From Phaseolus vulgaris (lineage: Eukaryota > Streptophyta > Magnoliopsida > Fabales > Fabaceae), in NCBI RefSeq assembly GCF_000499845.2, contig NC_023759.2, positions 22,900,250-22,964,249 of the forward strand: 64,000 nt of DNA, read 5' to 3'. This document shows, one piece after another, positions 46,940 through 59,552 of this stretch. The translations under genes were made by a program, and so were the position numbers. Position 1 is the first letter of the stretch; each line of letters begins with the position of its first letter. The notes below the pieces were generated by a model, which saw only the letters and a program-made list of their open reading frames with translations, did no database searches and was not told the origin of the DNA.

Positions 46940-47907
46940 TCAGTGTCCTCCGGAGTCCAGATGGGAGGAGAACGAAGCTCCGTTCTCAGCCCTCAGCGCC
47001 TGGGTGAGTTGTGACCTCTGCTGCCGGTTTATTCTCAAACCTGCACCAAGGGAAACAAACATGGTGAAGACACCACAAGACAGAAGATGTAAAGATCTAG
47101 TAACGATGAAGAGCGGGAGGTTCTAAGGTAATCTCTCATACATATATACTTCTCCAAAGCTTCGGCGTTGTACTCCAAGCTAATCAAAGCGGCAGCGTCG
47201 AAGCCTCCCGCCTCAGCCAGGATCCGGCATGCCACCTGGTCGTTCAAGGGTAGCCTCTTGAAAGGTTTGGACTTCAGGGCTCTCGTCTCCCTTACACAGT
47301 ACAGTGGAAAACCATCCAGGGCGGAAGGCACGAGTTCGGAACAGCAGACTTTGAAAAATCTACCCTTCCACCCCGTGAAGGAGTTTTGGAAGGGAGTCAG
47401 GAGAATCCTGCCGGGAATGTTGCTGAGGGTCACCCAGAGGTTGTTCCTTTGCTTCTTCACCTCAAAGAAGTGAAGAAAGATGTCAACCGAGGGTGCACAC
47501 CCCAGAAAGCCAAAGAGTACGTAAAAGGTTTTGACGAAAGCCCAGCTATTAGGGTACAACTGGGCTGGTGCAGCGTTAGTCTCAGTCAGCAGTTCCCTCT
47601 CAAACCTGGAGAAGGGCAGGCGCACGCCGATGCTTTTGAATACCACCTGGTAGAAGTAGAAGAAGGGGACCCCGTCGTTGGCCCGTTCATCTCCGCATAC
47701 CGGCTCCCCCAAGGTGCAAGGGAGCACGGCGATGTCGTCATCATGCCTCTTCGCGAAGGCACGATGATCGTAGGAACACGAATCCCCTTTGTGTTCCCTT
47801 ATGGCCCTAGTAGAAAGCAAGCATGAGCACTCGTCAAGGAGCTCGCGCGAGGCCCATGCATACAGGTCTTTGGGGTTAACCCTAGGGGGAGGAACATGGG
47901 AAGACAT
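46940..47907 (-). CDS. aORF-b of E2: intact antisense gene, 288 aa predicted
   Basis: Exons 47907-47142 (766 nt) and 47040-46940, intron donor ATAT|GTATGA and acceptor GGTGCAG|GTTTG. Clear orthologue of D's aORF-b: DLYAWASRELL, FAKRHDDDIAVLPC, LPFSRFERELLTETN, QLYPNSWAFVKTF, GWKGRFFKVCC, tail INRQQRSQLTQALRAENGA. It has the same first-exon and total length as D. It is open although the E2 remnant is truncated, its pol is broken, and two other elements have inserted in E2. Confidence 0.82.
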
Positions 47908-48870
47908 GTCGCTACAGAGTATGAGCAAAGAGCTGGGAGATCGAAGCAGAATAACGAGTTAGGAGTGCAGGAGGTAAAACGTTCACTAGAATGAACGCCG
48001 GAAGAACTTTTTGCCAGAAGAGAAGTGGTGCAAGGAGGCTACGAAAGCACAGAGATGATAAGGGCAGGCGTAAGATTTCGAAGATCTAAATATTACTGTT
48101 CGAGCGCCAAGTGACGCAAATGGGAACACCGTGCGATTGGGCCATGTGTCAGAGGATGGGAGGATGATCCTGGCGTCACTGGTTAACATTCAGAAAAACG
48201 TCGCGTCGGTAGAATGCCCAAGGGTACGATGTGCCGTCGAGAACGGGAGCAGCTTGTCAGAAGCTCAGAAGATGTCAGGATCAAGTCAAGTGAGGGAACG
48301 TCCCATCAACCATACGGGAAATGCTACGTGGCTGGCGAGGGCGAGACCTTGAGCTCTCCGCTACCCCCAGGCGTCGACCAGAGTCAAAGTCAATGCCAAG
48401 GTCAAGTCAACGGGTCGATCGCACCAAGTATTGCCAAGACACTTAAGGCGTCGCCAGCATAAGACGCTGAAGGCGTCGCCAGTATAAGACGCTGAAGTCG
48501 TCGCCAGTATGAGATGCTGAAGGTGTCGCCAGCATAAGACGTTGAAGGCGTCGCCAGTATAAGACGCTGAAGTCGTCGCCAGTATAAGACGCTGAAGGCG
48601 TCGCCAGCATGATACGCTGAATGCGTCGCCAGCATAAGGCATCAGTGGCGTCGCCTCCCCGATACCCATAGGAAGGAAAGACTGTGGAGGGAGACGAGTT
48701 CACTAGAAGCAACAGCGTCGCGTCCCCGATACCCATAGGTAGGAAAGACTGTGGAGGGAGAAGAGATCGCCAGAAGCCAAGTGAGATGCCGCAGGATTGC
48801 TCCCGATACCCATGGGAAGGAAAGACCATGGAGGGAGCGTCCCTATGGGGGGCTTCGAGCCTTCCCGGTG
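47908..48870 (-). repeat. E2 spacer upstream of aORF-b, with 25-bp tandem repeat
   Basis: Matches D's 36600-37480 in reverse. 48445-48644 holds eight 25-bp units (AAGGCGTCGCCAGTATAAGAC-type), followed by copies of the CCCGATACCCATAGG...GACTGTGGAGGGAG motif to about 48840. The frames through it are repeat-made. It is cut off by F3 at 48871. Confidence 0.75.
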
Positions 48871-49254
48871 TGATGGAGATCAAGCTCAAGAGAACATGGA
48901 GGCCAATCAACAAGATCAAGAAGAGGTAGAGGCACAAATGGAGGACGCCCATGGAGGTCAAAGCCCACCTCAAAGGCTTACAAGAAGCATGTTCAAAGCT
49001 TTGGGAGCTAGGGGACATTTATTTTCTCTTTTTGTAATTTCTTTAGTTGAAGGTGCTTAGAGGGAAACATTAGAAACCTCTATTGTTATAGCATCTATTA
49101 GTCTTTAGTTAGGAGCTTTAGGGGGGGGGGTGTTAGTAGATAGGTGTAGAAGTAGAATAGGAGGTGCCAAAGTGAAGGAAGGAGTCACACCTTCCTCATG
49201 CTTGGGTTTTGGCGCCGATTCTAGAAGTCTCTTAGGAGGGAATTTTTGAATTTG
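48871..49254 (+). repeat. F3: F-family LTR, first part, split by element C
   Basis: Starts TGATGGAGATC and keeps the polyprotein-like C-terminal frame (QSPPQRLTRSMFKALG ... VEGA, stop at about 49058). It is broken at 49254 by C and resumes at 62695. Confidence 0.85.
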
Positions 49255-50209
49255 TGTACCGACCAGGTCATCGGGTATGATGACGTGGACAAAAGAAAGG
49301 TAGGTAGTCAAGAAGTCAACGTAGTCGCCGTATGTAAAAGCAGCGTTCTTCAGTATAAATAATCGGTTATCGCCGAGATGTGTCACCACCGAGATGGATC
49401 ATCGCCCATCGCCCGAGAAAGGACATCGCCTGAGTAAGACATCGCCCGAAGGGTCAACCCGCATGACGTAAGCATTTCACAGAAAGGGGGCCCACACGAT
49501 GGGATAACCCTAAGTTGGGTGGCGGCACTGTGGGTCCCTATGCACAGAATAAATGATCAAGTCAAAAAGGCACGTGGCAATGCCCACGTGCTCGCTAAAG
49601 GTATCCAGGGAAGGCTGCATGCATGACACGTGTTTAATTAGGGCACTCGAGCAGTATGATGGCGCGATAAATACAGCGCTCAAGTTAGTGCCCAAGCGAC
49701 CATAAGGTTATACATTGCACTCCAGATAAGGGAAGTCCATGGGCCAGATACGCTAAGATCCTAAAGATAGCGGCGCAAGGACCTTCTCCAAGGAACCCTA
49801 GATAATAGCAAGCAACGCAGAGGTAAACCCTAGTTTTTCACCTATATATAGGGCACGAATAAGCCCTAGAGAGGTACGCTTTTCACAGTTGCATGAGTCT
49901 TAACCTAGTTCTCAGATAGACAAACAGAGGGAAAACCCTAATTGTTCTTGACGGCGCATCCGCTGAGAACACAAGACAATTAGGGCAACACAGTTTTAGC
50001 CATACAATTTCAGTCATTGAGAGTGTTATACAGTTTCTAGTTACTTTGGTGTTTCTTGCTAGCTGACTTGATCGTCGGAGTGCAAACGGCCACGAGGGCC
50101 CCCCTTTGTTCTTCTTTTTCAGGTACACACAGACGAGGCAGAACGAAGGTACCCTAGCTCGTTAGAACAAGCCACGCATAAAGACGACCCAGGTCAACCG
50201 GCCGGAACA
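49255..50209 (+). repeat. Element C 5' LTR
   Basis: TGTACCGACC ... CGGAACA, 955 bp. CACGTG at 49571-49576, 49585-49590 and 49627-49632; TATATATA at 49843-49850. The last ~200 bases would be the transcribed leader. The Tat-type signals match the promoter layout of A's LTR. Confidence 0.95.
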
Positions 50210-50211
50210 TC

Positions 50212-50226
50212 TGGTGCCCACCGTGG
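50212..50226 (+). promoter_or_regulatory. Primer binding site, element C
   Basis: TGGTGCCCACCGTGG two bases inside the 5' LTR; TGG fits the complement of a tRNA CCA end. The tRNA was not identified. Confidence 0.65.
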
Positions 50227-50312
50227 TGCCGATATAAACATCAGTTCCACCACACAAGCTTTCAGTTCCAGATTCCAACACTTAGATAAGTCGAGAGGAT
50301 CCCCAGAGAGCC

Positions 50313-53300
50313 ATGACCACCCGACTAGCACGCGCTAGGAGTGAAGAGATGACCCTACAACAGCTCATGGGCATGGTGCACGGGCTACAAGACGCAGTGG
50401 CAGCCTCGAAAGTAGAACAGGAACGCATGCAGGCGGACCTTACAGCTTCTCAAGCAAGAAGCGAGGAACTCCACCGCACCAACGAAGAGTTACACCATAG
50501 ATGGCGTGGCAGGGACGAACCAGAGGCTGCATCCCCACCCAGGGAATTCACAACACCATTTTCACAGGCAATCTTGGAGACAGCAATTCCCAATACGTTC
50601 ACAGGACCCAAAGCGACCTTCACGGGAATGGAGGATCCCGAAGCACACCTCACGGCGTTCCATACACAGATGTTACTAGTAGGTGGTTCAGACGTCGTTA
50701 GGTGCAAGCTTTTCATGAGCACCCTGACAGGGATGGCCATGGACTGGTTCATCAGCCTCCCAGAGGGCCACGTCACGTCCTTCGCCCAACTTTCACAACT
50801 ATTTAGAGAACAGTACCTATCCAACAGAACTCTCGCCCCAGTCTCGTACGATCTTTTCGACGTCAAGCAGTTCCAAGGCGAAACCCTAAAGGAGTACATA
50901 AGCCGCTTTGGGGCACAGGTAGTGAAAGTAGGTACCAAGGAGGAACCCATGATTGTATACGCATTCAAGAAGGGAGTGCGTCCCGGATCTTTCAGTAAAA
51001 CGCTTAACCGCAGTCGCCCCAAAACCTTCGCTGAGATAAGGCGACAAGCGGTAGAACATATTGCCTCGGAAGGTGAAACGTACGAGAAATGTACAACCGC
51101 TGTGCCAGCGCGCCCCAAGGCACAGATACGCACGCAACCTGTTCCGGTTCACCAAGCCGTCACAGAAAGGAAACACTTTGACAGGAAGCGCTCTTACGAG
51201 CCACGAAGGACCCAACCTAAGAGTCGAGTAGAGGAAGGGAGAGAGGCAAGCAAGCCGCCGAGGCACAACTTCGTGATGGAACTCAAAGATCTGATTGCGA
51301 TACCCAGCATAGCCGACAGGTTGAGGCCGCCGATTAAAGCCGACAAGGTGTTGGGGACTCGCAAGGAGTCATGGTGCGAATTCCATGAAGCATTCGGGCA
51401 CCATATTAACAACTGTCTGGCGCTTGGCTATCAGTTGGATGAGCTCTTGAAGAATGGTTTCCTGAAGGATTACTTGATGGAGAAACAGGCGGGACGACCG
51501 TCAGGCTCGCAACCGGGGAGCAGTGAAGGGCAGCAGCACGAGGCGCCCGTCCTTGGTGAAATCCACACCATAGCCGGTGGGTTCTCGGGTGGTGGGTGTA
51601 CGGCGTCACAGCGTAAGAGGTATGCGAGATCCGTAATGTCAGTGGAAGCTTTTGAGGACCATTCGCCCGATGTGGACGTCACGTTCACTAAGGAAGACCT
51701 CAGGGATGTTGTGCCGCATGACAACGATCCCATTGTGATTTCGCTCGTCACAGCAGGAAGAACGGTTCATCGGGTCTTGGTCGATCAAGGGAGCTCGGCA
51801 GACGTGATGTTTTGGCCGACCTTCGAGAGGTTACAACTATCTACAGACCAGTTGAGGCCATATGGGGGCTGCTTATATGGTTTTGCGGGTGATCAAGTCG
51901 AAGTCAGGGGATACATTGAGTTAAGAACAACGTTCACAGTTGGGGCCGCCTCGCGCAAAGAGAAAATCAAATACCTTGTCGTGAACGCCCCCTCAGCATA
52001 TAATATCCTATTGGGAAGGCCAACACTCAATAGGATAGGAGCTGTACCCTCCACGAGGCACATGAAGGTCAAACTACCTTCAATGGAAGGGGTGATCGTC
52101 ACCATCCGATCTGACCAAGAAGAGGCAAAGAGATGTTATGAAAACAGCCTCAAGAACAGGCGATCAATGTGCCATGTGACCACGACACCACCTCTTGATG
52201 CGAGGAATGCACAGGACAGCCGACGGGCCGTGGGTGCAGTGTTAGAGGGGACCGCTGAAGGCAACGTGGGTATGGATGTGGCATTGGAAGCAGCCACCAA
52301 GGGTGACGTAACCATGGAAGATGTCGAGCCGAAGCCTGAGAGCAACGCTGGAGTAGAGGAAGAGGAAAGCTGCCTGGAAGCCGCCAGGGAATCAAGCATT
52401 GTGAGAGCATTGCTCGCTAGTGAGAGGAGGCCTCGCCCAGTTGAAGATTGGCTCGAGAGGGAGATCGGCGACAGAACTTTTAAGTTGGGGAAAACTTTAG
52501 ACGGCGAGACACAGGAACAGATCACCAAGGTGATAGGCAAGCATCTGGACGCGTTCGCATGGTCTGCCTCGGATATGCCAGGAATCGACCCCGATTTTTT
52601 ATGTCATCGTCTAGCAATGGACCCTCAAGTCAGACCAGTCCGACAAAGAAGAAGAAAATTCAATGAAGAAAGGAGACAGGCGATCAGAGATGAAACGCAA
52701 AAACTCCTCGAGGCGGGCCACATCAAGGAGATACAATATCCGGAATGGCTCGCCAATGTTGTATTAGTAAAAAAGAGCAATGGGAAATGGCGAATGTGTG
52801 TCGACTTCACGGATCTAAATAAAGCCTGTCCAAAGGATTCCTATCCTTTGCCAAGTATAAACGCCCTAGTGGACAGCGCAGCAGGGTGTAAGTTGTTGAG
52901 TTTCTTAGACGCGTTCTCGGGGTACAACCAAATTAAGATGCACCCCATGGACGAGGAAAAGACTGCCTTCATGACGGAGAAGTCGTGCTATTGCTACAAG
53001 GTGATGCCTTTTGGGCTGAAGAACGCGGGAGCCACGTATTAGAGACTGATGGATAAAGTGCTTGCACCTATGCTTGGGAGGAACGTGCAAGCTTACGTTG
53101 ACGATATGGTCGTAACATCCCCGGAAAAAAACCAGCATATAGCCGACTTGGAGGAACTGTTCGTTACGATAGCCAAATACAAACTGAAGCTGAACCCTGA
53201 GAAATGCATTTTTGGCGTGGAAGCAGGAAAGTTCTTAGGTTTTCTCTTGACCGAAAGAGGGATCGAAGCGAACCCTGACAAGTGTGCGGCCATTTTGGCG

Positions 53301-55751
53301 ATGAGGAGCCCTGCTACGGTTAAGGAGGTGCAGCAGCTCACGGGTCAGATGGCCGCCCTGTCGCGATTTGTGTCTGCCAGTGGAGAGAGGGGTCACCCAT
53401 ATTTCCAGTGCTTGAAAAGGAACAATAGGTTTGTCTGGACGAAGGAGTGCGAAGAGGCTTTCGTAAAACTCAAGGAGTACTTGGCAAGCCCGCCGGTTCT
53501 GTGCAAACCTCAAATGGGAGCGCCCCTCAGGTTATACTTCGCCCTAACCGAGAAGGCGCTGAGTGCGGTACTTGTCAGGACCAAGATCAAATTCAGAAAC
53601 CCGTTTATTTTGTCAGCAAGGCTTTGCAGGGTCCAGAAGTGAGATATCAGGCTTTGGAGAAAGCAGCACTGGCAGTAGTGTTTTCGGCGAGGAGGTTGCG
53701 CCATTACTTCCAGAGTTTTACAGTATTGGTGATGACCGACTTACCTATCCAGAAGGTTCTAAAGAAACCAGATGTGGGTGGAAGAATGGTAAAATGGGCG
53801 ATAGAGTTTTCAGAGTTCGACATCAAGTATGAGCCCCGGGGACCGATCAACGGACAAATCTTCGCTGACTTCGTGGCCGAACTATCTTCTGAAACAGTGC
53901 AAAGCGTCGGAGATGGTTTTCGTTGGGTGCTCTCAGTAGATGGGTCCTCCAACCAGTTGGGCAGTGGGGCCGGGATAATTCTGGAAGGACCCAACGGCGT
54001 GTTGATAGAACAGTCCCTAAAGTTTGCCTTTAAAGCCAGCAATAACCAAGCGGAATATGAGGCTTTGATCGCTGGTGTCTTGTTGGCAAAGGAGATGGGA
54101 GCAAGGGTGCTGTTGGCCAAGAGCGATTCATTGCTAATCACAGGCCAAGTAACTGGCGAGTTCCAGGCTAAAGATCCGCAGATGGCAACTTTTCTGGAGT
54201 ATGTGCAGGAGCTGAGGAAGTCTTTTGTTTCGTTCGAAGTAGTGCATGTGCCAAGAGAGCAGAATGCTCGAGCTGACTTGCTAGCAAAGCTCGCCAGTTC
54301 GGGCAAGGGGGGCAGGCAGAGGACCGTCATACAAGAAACCCTGAAGACACCTCGAGCGTTCGTGGCAGACCACCAAGTTCTCCAAGTCTGCAAGTCAAGG
54401 GAAGGGATGGCAAGGGGTCATAAGTCTCTGTCTCAGGAGACCTTGAGGACGCCAAAGGTTAGAGCGCATCCAGTGGGAGAAATAAAGATACCACAAGTTT
54501 GCGCCGTCCACGAGCCGAACACATGGATAACGCCATACCAGCGCTACATGGCAGATGGCGTACTCCCAATGGACCCGACGGAAGCTAGGAAGGTAAAAAA
54601 GAACTCCAGCAAGTTCACCCTCTTCGATGGCGAGTTGTACAGGTTTGGGTTCACACACCCCCTTTTAGTATGTGTGCATGGAGATAGATGCACGAGAATT
54701 ATGGCCGAGCTCCATGAAGGGATTTGCGGGAGTCACATCGGAGGTCGAGCCTTGGCGACAAGAACCATCCATGCAGGTTATTATTGGCTGAAAATGAGGG
54801 AAGACTGCAAGAGATATGCCCAACGTTGCAAGCAGTGCCAGGAGCACGCCGATTGGCGCAAGGCGCCTCCTGAAGAGTTAAAATCAATCTACAGTCCCTG
54901 GCCTTTCCACACATGGGGAATCGATATCCTGGGACCCTTCCCATTGGCGATTAGGCAGATGAAGTATTTGGTTGTGGCAGTCGAATACTTCACGAAGTGG
55001 ATTGAAGCAGAACCAGTAGCCCAGATCACCGCGCACAAGATTCAGAATTTCGTATGGAAGAATATCGTGTGTCGTTTCGGTGTGCCCAAGCGTTTGGTAT
55101 CGGATAACGGGACTCAGTTTGCAAGTCACCTGCTGAAGAAGCTGTGCGAGGATGTTGGAACTCAACAGGTGTTCGCTTCTGTGGAACACCCACAAACGAA
55201 TGGGCAGGTGGAGTCGGCTAATCGGGTTTTACTAAGAGGTTTGAAGAGGAGATTGGAGAAGGCCAAAGGATCTTGGGCTGAGGAAGTTCCCCGTATAATA
55301 TGGGCATATCATTACCACTGAACAGTCAGGAACCCACGAAACCCCGTTTAGCTTGGTGTACGGGTGCGATGCGATGATCCCAATTGAAATCCAGGAAAGC
55401 TCGTCGAGATTCCAGAACTTCGTGGCAGAAGACTCGAATGCAGAAAGCAGGATGAACTTAGATTTGTTGGATGAGGTCAGGGAGGAGGCAAGGGTAAAGG
55501 CCGAAGCAAAAAAGAGAGGAGTCGAGCGCAAGTACAATTCTAGGGCAAGGCCAAGACAGTTCAGAGATGGCGACCTGGTAATGAGGAAGGCCCACCTGTA
55601 CGAGATGCAGAATAAATTGTCACCCAAATGGACGGGACCGTTTAGAGTAACTGAAGCACTCGGGAACGGCGCCTACCGTTTGGAAACGCTAGAGGGAGGG
55701 GCGATTCCTCGCACTTGGAACGCTACCCATCTCAAATTTTATTACAATTGA
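50313..55751 (+). pseudogene. gag-pol: Element C gag-pol, the least broken copy here
   Basis: ATG at 50313 opens a 909-codon stretch through gag (knuckle WCEFHEAFGHHINNC), protease (DQGSSAD) and most of RT without a frameshift between gag and pol, as usual for Tat elements. Breaks: TAG 53040-53042 between RT motifs (before the YVDD region), a one-base loss near 53575 in RNase H, a one-base gain near 55310 in integrase. Second RNase H (VDGSSNQLGSGAG, NNQAEYEAL, ARADLLAKLAS) and integrase HHCC, Asp, Asp, Glu (NGQVESAN) are all kept; ends FYYN-stop at 55751. Confidence 0.94.
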
Positions 55752-55796
55752 AGCATTGTAAGTAGCAGTTAACTCGAACAGTTAAGTGAAAACAGT

Positions 55797-55847
55797 TGGC
55801 ACTCTTTTTCCCTAGAAAGGGTTTTTTAATGAGGCCACCCAATAAAG
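55797..55847 (+). terminator. Conserved post-pol hairpin and T-tract (element C)
   Basis: GGCACTCTTTTTCCC, TAGAAAGGG, TTTTTTAATGAGGCCACC, then AATAAAG; about 45 bp after the pol stop. Confidence 0.5.
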
Positions 55848-56911
55848 AAAAGTTCGAGTTTATCAAGTTTTCCCAGTTATTGAGTTTGCATGATTATCAT
55901 TTTGAATTTTAAAACAAAGATTTAGTCGCCCTTGTGTAATTTAGGGCAGATTCAGATCGTATGCATTGAGTATAAAGTTTTTTTTCCTCGTCGCTGCTTG
56001 GCGATTGGAGGCACGAGTTAAGTTTTAAGTTCTCATCTCCACCTGGCGATCGGAGGTGAAAGTCAAGTTTTAAGTCCTACTCGCCTAGAGCGAGTATAGG
56101 CGAGAGTTCAGAACAAGATAACAGTTAAAATCCGGGCACCTAGTCCTTGAGCAGGGGTTAAAGGATTCCTTCGGGACGCCCCCTCCTCAAGTATGAATAG
56201 CTAGCCCCGGTACCAGATGAGTTAAAATCCGGGCGCCTAGTCCTTGAGCAGGGGTTAAAGGATTCCTTCGGGACGCCCCCTCCTCAAGTATGAATAGCTA
56301 GCCCTGGTACCAGAGAAAGTCCTCCTCACCCTCGAGTGAGTTCAGGCAAGATGAGATTAAAAGTCCTCGGTGCATCCAGGGAAAGGTAGCCCCTGGGCAA
56401 AGTTGAGGCACCAGATAAAGTCCTTCTCACCTCAGAGTGAGTTCAGGCAAGAACAGAATACAAGACCTCTTTGCTTAAGCAAATTAAGGCAAGTTCGAAA
56501 GTCCCCAATGCAGAATCAGGCCGGCCCAGTTTAGGCGATGACCTGGAAATGCACATGTCACTTGGCAGATCAGGCAAGCGAGATTTCAGATACTAAAAAT
56601 GACTCTCGCCTACTGCTCAGTAAGTAATTTCGTGTCAAATGTTATTGCTATAGACTAACCGTTTGTTTAAAATAAGTTGATTGCCAGAAAATTAAACATC
56701 AGTCTGCGCTAAGTTAATTGGGTTGAGTGAGAGCTCACCAAAGTATCAGGTGATCGCACAACAGGTAAAAAATAAACCATGAGCATAAGTTAACACGGTT
56801 CGAAGAAAAGAAGTCATTACAAACAGATTCGTTGCACATAGACAGAGGTCGAATATGTAAGTCTTTCAGAATGTTTCTAAACAAAACGTCAAATGAAAAC
56901 AAATGAAAGCG
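55848..56911. repeat. Element C spacer with 97-bp duplication
   Basis: A 97-bp unit beginning GTTAAAATCCGGGC occurs at 56124 and 56221, nearly identical. Around it are weaker CTCGCC/GAGTGAG repeats like those of A and B. No supported gene; the last ~200 bases may be the 3' UTR of aORF-a. Confidence 0.8.
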
Positions 56912-59294
56912 TTAATCTGAGGGTACAATTTTGCCGTCTACCACTTCATGGCAAATCGAGAACTGGGAGAGGTCCAAGTCGGGGTAAGCACAAGCGAACT
57001 GCTCCAAGGCCGCGCCAAACCCGGAAGTCAAAACGTTTGCGGCGTTGAGGTCGAGTTCTTCACTTTGTTTCTTCAGCTTTTCGTTCTCCTCAAGCGCCTG
57101 GGCAAGTTTTGCTGCAGATTCGTTCAGCTCCTTATCTTTCTCGCTCAGTTCCTTAGCCTTTTGGCCCATGTCAGCTTTGATTTTACCCAGCAGATCCTCC
57201 CTCTCAATTGACTTGGCCTCGAGCTCATCCGTGTAGGCCCCTTTAGCCTTGAGAGTCTCCTCAAGGCCCGCTATCTTCTCCTGCTGATGCACGAGTCTGC
57301 CCTCGAGTTCAGGGACCTCTAAGCGTTTGGCGTTGAGCTTTTGGTCTAGTTCAGCGCTGTTTTTACGTTCGCTCCGCAACTCCTCCTTCAGAGCATTCTC
57401 TAACTGCGAAAACTCCAATCCCCGCATCGTAAGATCATGCTTAAGTTGTTGGACTTGGTCCTTCGCAACACCGGCTTCAGATTCATACTGGCTCAAGGAG
57501 TCCCTTAAAGCCTCGCCGATCATCTGATAAAGGCGTTTCTCTACGCACTCGGTAGTCATAGCGATAAGGTAAGCGGCGTGGGCTTTCAAGACCTCCTCGA
57601 CAGGGGCTGGAAGAGCAGGGATTGGAAGAGGAGTCGGGGGTAGGTTCTCGCCGCCGCCTTCATAAGTATGGACGACCAGGGGAACATCAGGACATGGCGG
57701 CGACACGTCTGGCTCCACTGCAGGTTGGGGAGACCACTGAATGTCCGCAGCTTGCTCCAGAACGCCCTCAGCAGCTGAGGTGTTTGATGGTAGAGCATCC
57801 CCAGCACTCTCAAAGGGTGTAGAAACGCTGGGGGGATTCTCTGCATAATCTGGGCCCGTACTCTCGTTTGCGGGTAGCTCGGTGACGGTTGCCCTGTTCC
57901 TTTTACAGATAAGTCCATCTTCAGTGCTCTCGTCATCCTCCTCATCCGACACCATTATGGGATTCTTCCTCTTGGCCCTCTTTGGCGGCAACTTCTTTCT
58001 CGCAGGGACAGGAGGGGCGATAAGGGAAGATGAGCCCACGGGAGGAAGCTCGCCTCAGGCAACAGCGGCTTCCGCTACAGAATTCGGGACGGTTTGAGAA
58101 CCCGCAGCGAGTTTGTGGCGTTTGACTATAGAACGCAGTCTGGCCATATGATCTTTTCCCAGCATTGTGTCTGCACGAAGTGATCAATATTCACAAATCA
58201 ATCCAATTACAGATACAGGTAATTAGCAGTGCAAGGGTAAGCGCAGGACATGTAATGCGAACAAACTTGGTAAAGAGGTAAAACAGATTTGGCATAGGAA
58301 GAAAAATCCAGGTGGAGTGGAGGGACAGACCTATGTAGAAGTCTAGTTGATCCTCATAGAATTCGAACCTGATGATTGAGGAGGTAGGTAAGGTAGTATT
58401 GGTGGAGGCAACTTCCTTCCAGAAGTTGCACAAGTCTCTATCGAGCTCCCCTATCTTCTCTGGACTCCTAGCTTTCCGAAAATGATCCTGGGAATCCTTT
58501 TTTCCCTTGTCAACCCAATACAAGGGGAACCCATCGAGAAGTGTGGGACTCTGATCATTACAACAAACACGAACGAACTTACCCTCCCAATCTTTATAAG
58601 ATTGTTGGAAGATGGAAAGGATGGATCTCCCAGCAATCCCATTGAAGCTTACCCATAGGCGGTCCCCCGGGTTTTTGGCCTCAAATAGAAATAAGAACAC
58701 GTCTACGGAGGCTGGATGGCCTAAATGTGCACAAACAATTTGGTATGCCCTGACAAACGCCCAGCCGTTGGGATGCAGCTGAGCAGGGGCAATATCAAGC
58801 TCGGTCAGGAGCTCCCTCTCAAAGCGAGTAAAGGGGAACCTGAGCTTAACTTTCTTAAACACGGTTGCATAAACGAATCAGAAAGGGTGGCCATCGTTGC
58901 CATCGTTATCAGTACAAACAGGTTCCCCGGGGGGACAAGGACGAATAACAACCTTGTCGTCATGCTCCTTATGGAAAGTGAGGTGGGTCTTATCTCTCAA
59001 GCGAAGAATATCGGCCTCAGAGTTAATCAAGGAAGTCTCGTTCAGCAGAGCTGGAGGAGCCCATGGGTACAACAGTTTGTAATCAGGAATGGGGCGTGCG
59101 GTGGCACTAGTTTGTGGGGGAGTTGATTGCGATTGGTTAGGACGAGAGGGAGCAGGCCTCTGAGCTCGGTTTGAAAGGATGGCAGGATCCCTAGGTGGGT
59201 TATGAGATGTGGAGGGGTTTCCTGACGAAGGTTGTTTGCGAGATTTTGGAGGAGGGTTTCGAGAGGGGGCAGGTATGGCCCCTGTACGAGCCAT
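56912..59294 (-). pseudogene. Element C aORF-a, two in-frame stops
   Basis: 5'-UTR intron 59301-59551 (AAAAG|GTAAGC, CTGCAG|TTTTC), ATG at 59294 (MARTGAIPAPS), exon 1 to 58331, phase-1 intron 58171-58330, exon 2 58170-56912. It is of A/B type (LLYPWAPPALLNETSL, FPFTRFERELLTELD, QLHPNGWAFVRA, FPLYWVDKGKK). Exon 2 has basic stretches, a long coiled coil and C-terminal EVVDGKIVPSD. Breaks: TGA at 58880-58878 and TGA at 58057-58055; no frameshift seen, so damage is recent. Confidence 0.82.
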
Positions 59295-59552
59295 CGAAAA
59301 CTGCAGGAAAGGCGAAAGGAGAGTGAGAAAAGGAAAGCGGAGGGTCGCTAAAAGGAATGATTCGATTCGAAAAATAGGAAGGGAAATCAGCATGAACAAC
59401 AGGGGTCGTAGGAAGGGAAAGAAAAAACTAAAACGCAGGAAAAAAGCAAAACAGAGAACAAAACAGCCCACAACGTATGCGTCAAGCAGTTAAGGGATGA
59501 TGCAAGTCGATCAAAATGCGGTGAGCACCAACAAAGTGATAAAGGGCTTACC

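Noticed and set aside
48445..48644. Regular short repeats resembling a CRISPR array
   Set aside because: Units are directly abutting 25-bp copies with no unique spacers, in a plant retrotransposon; no cas genes.
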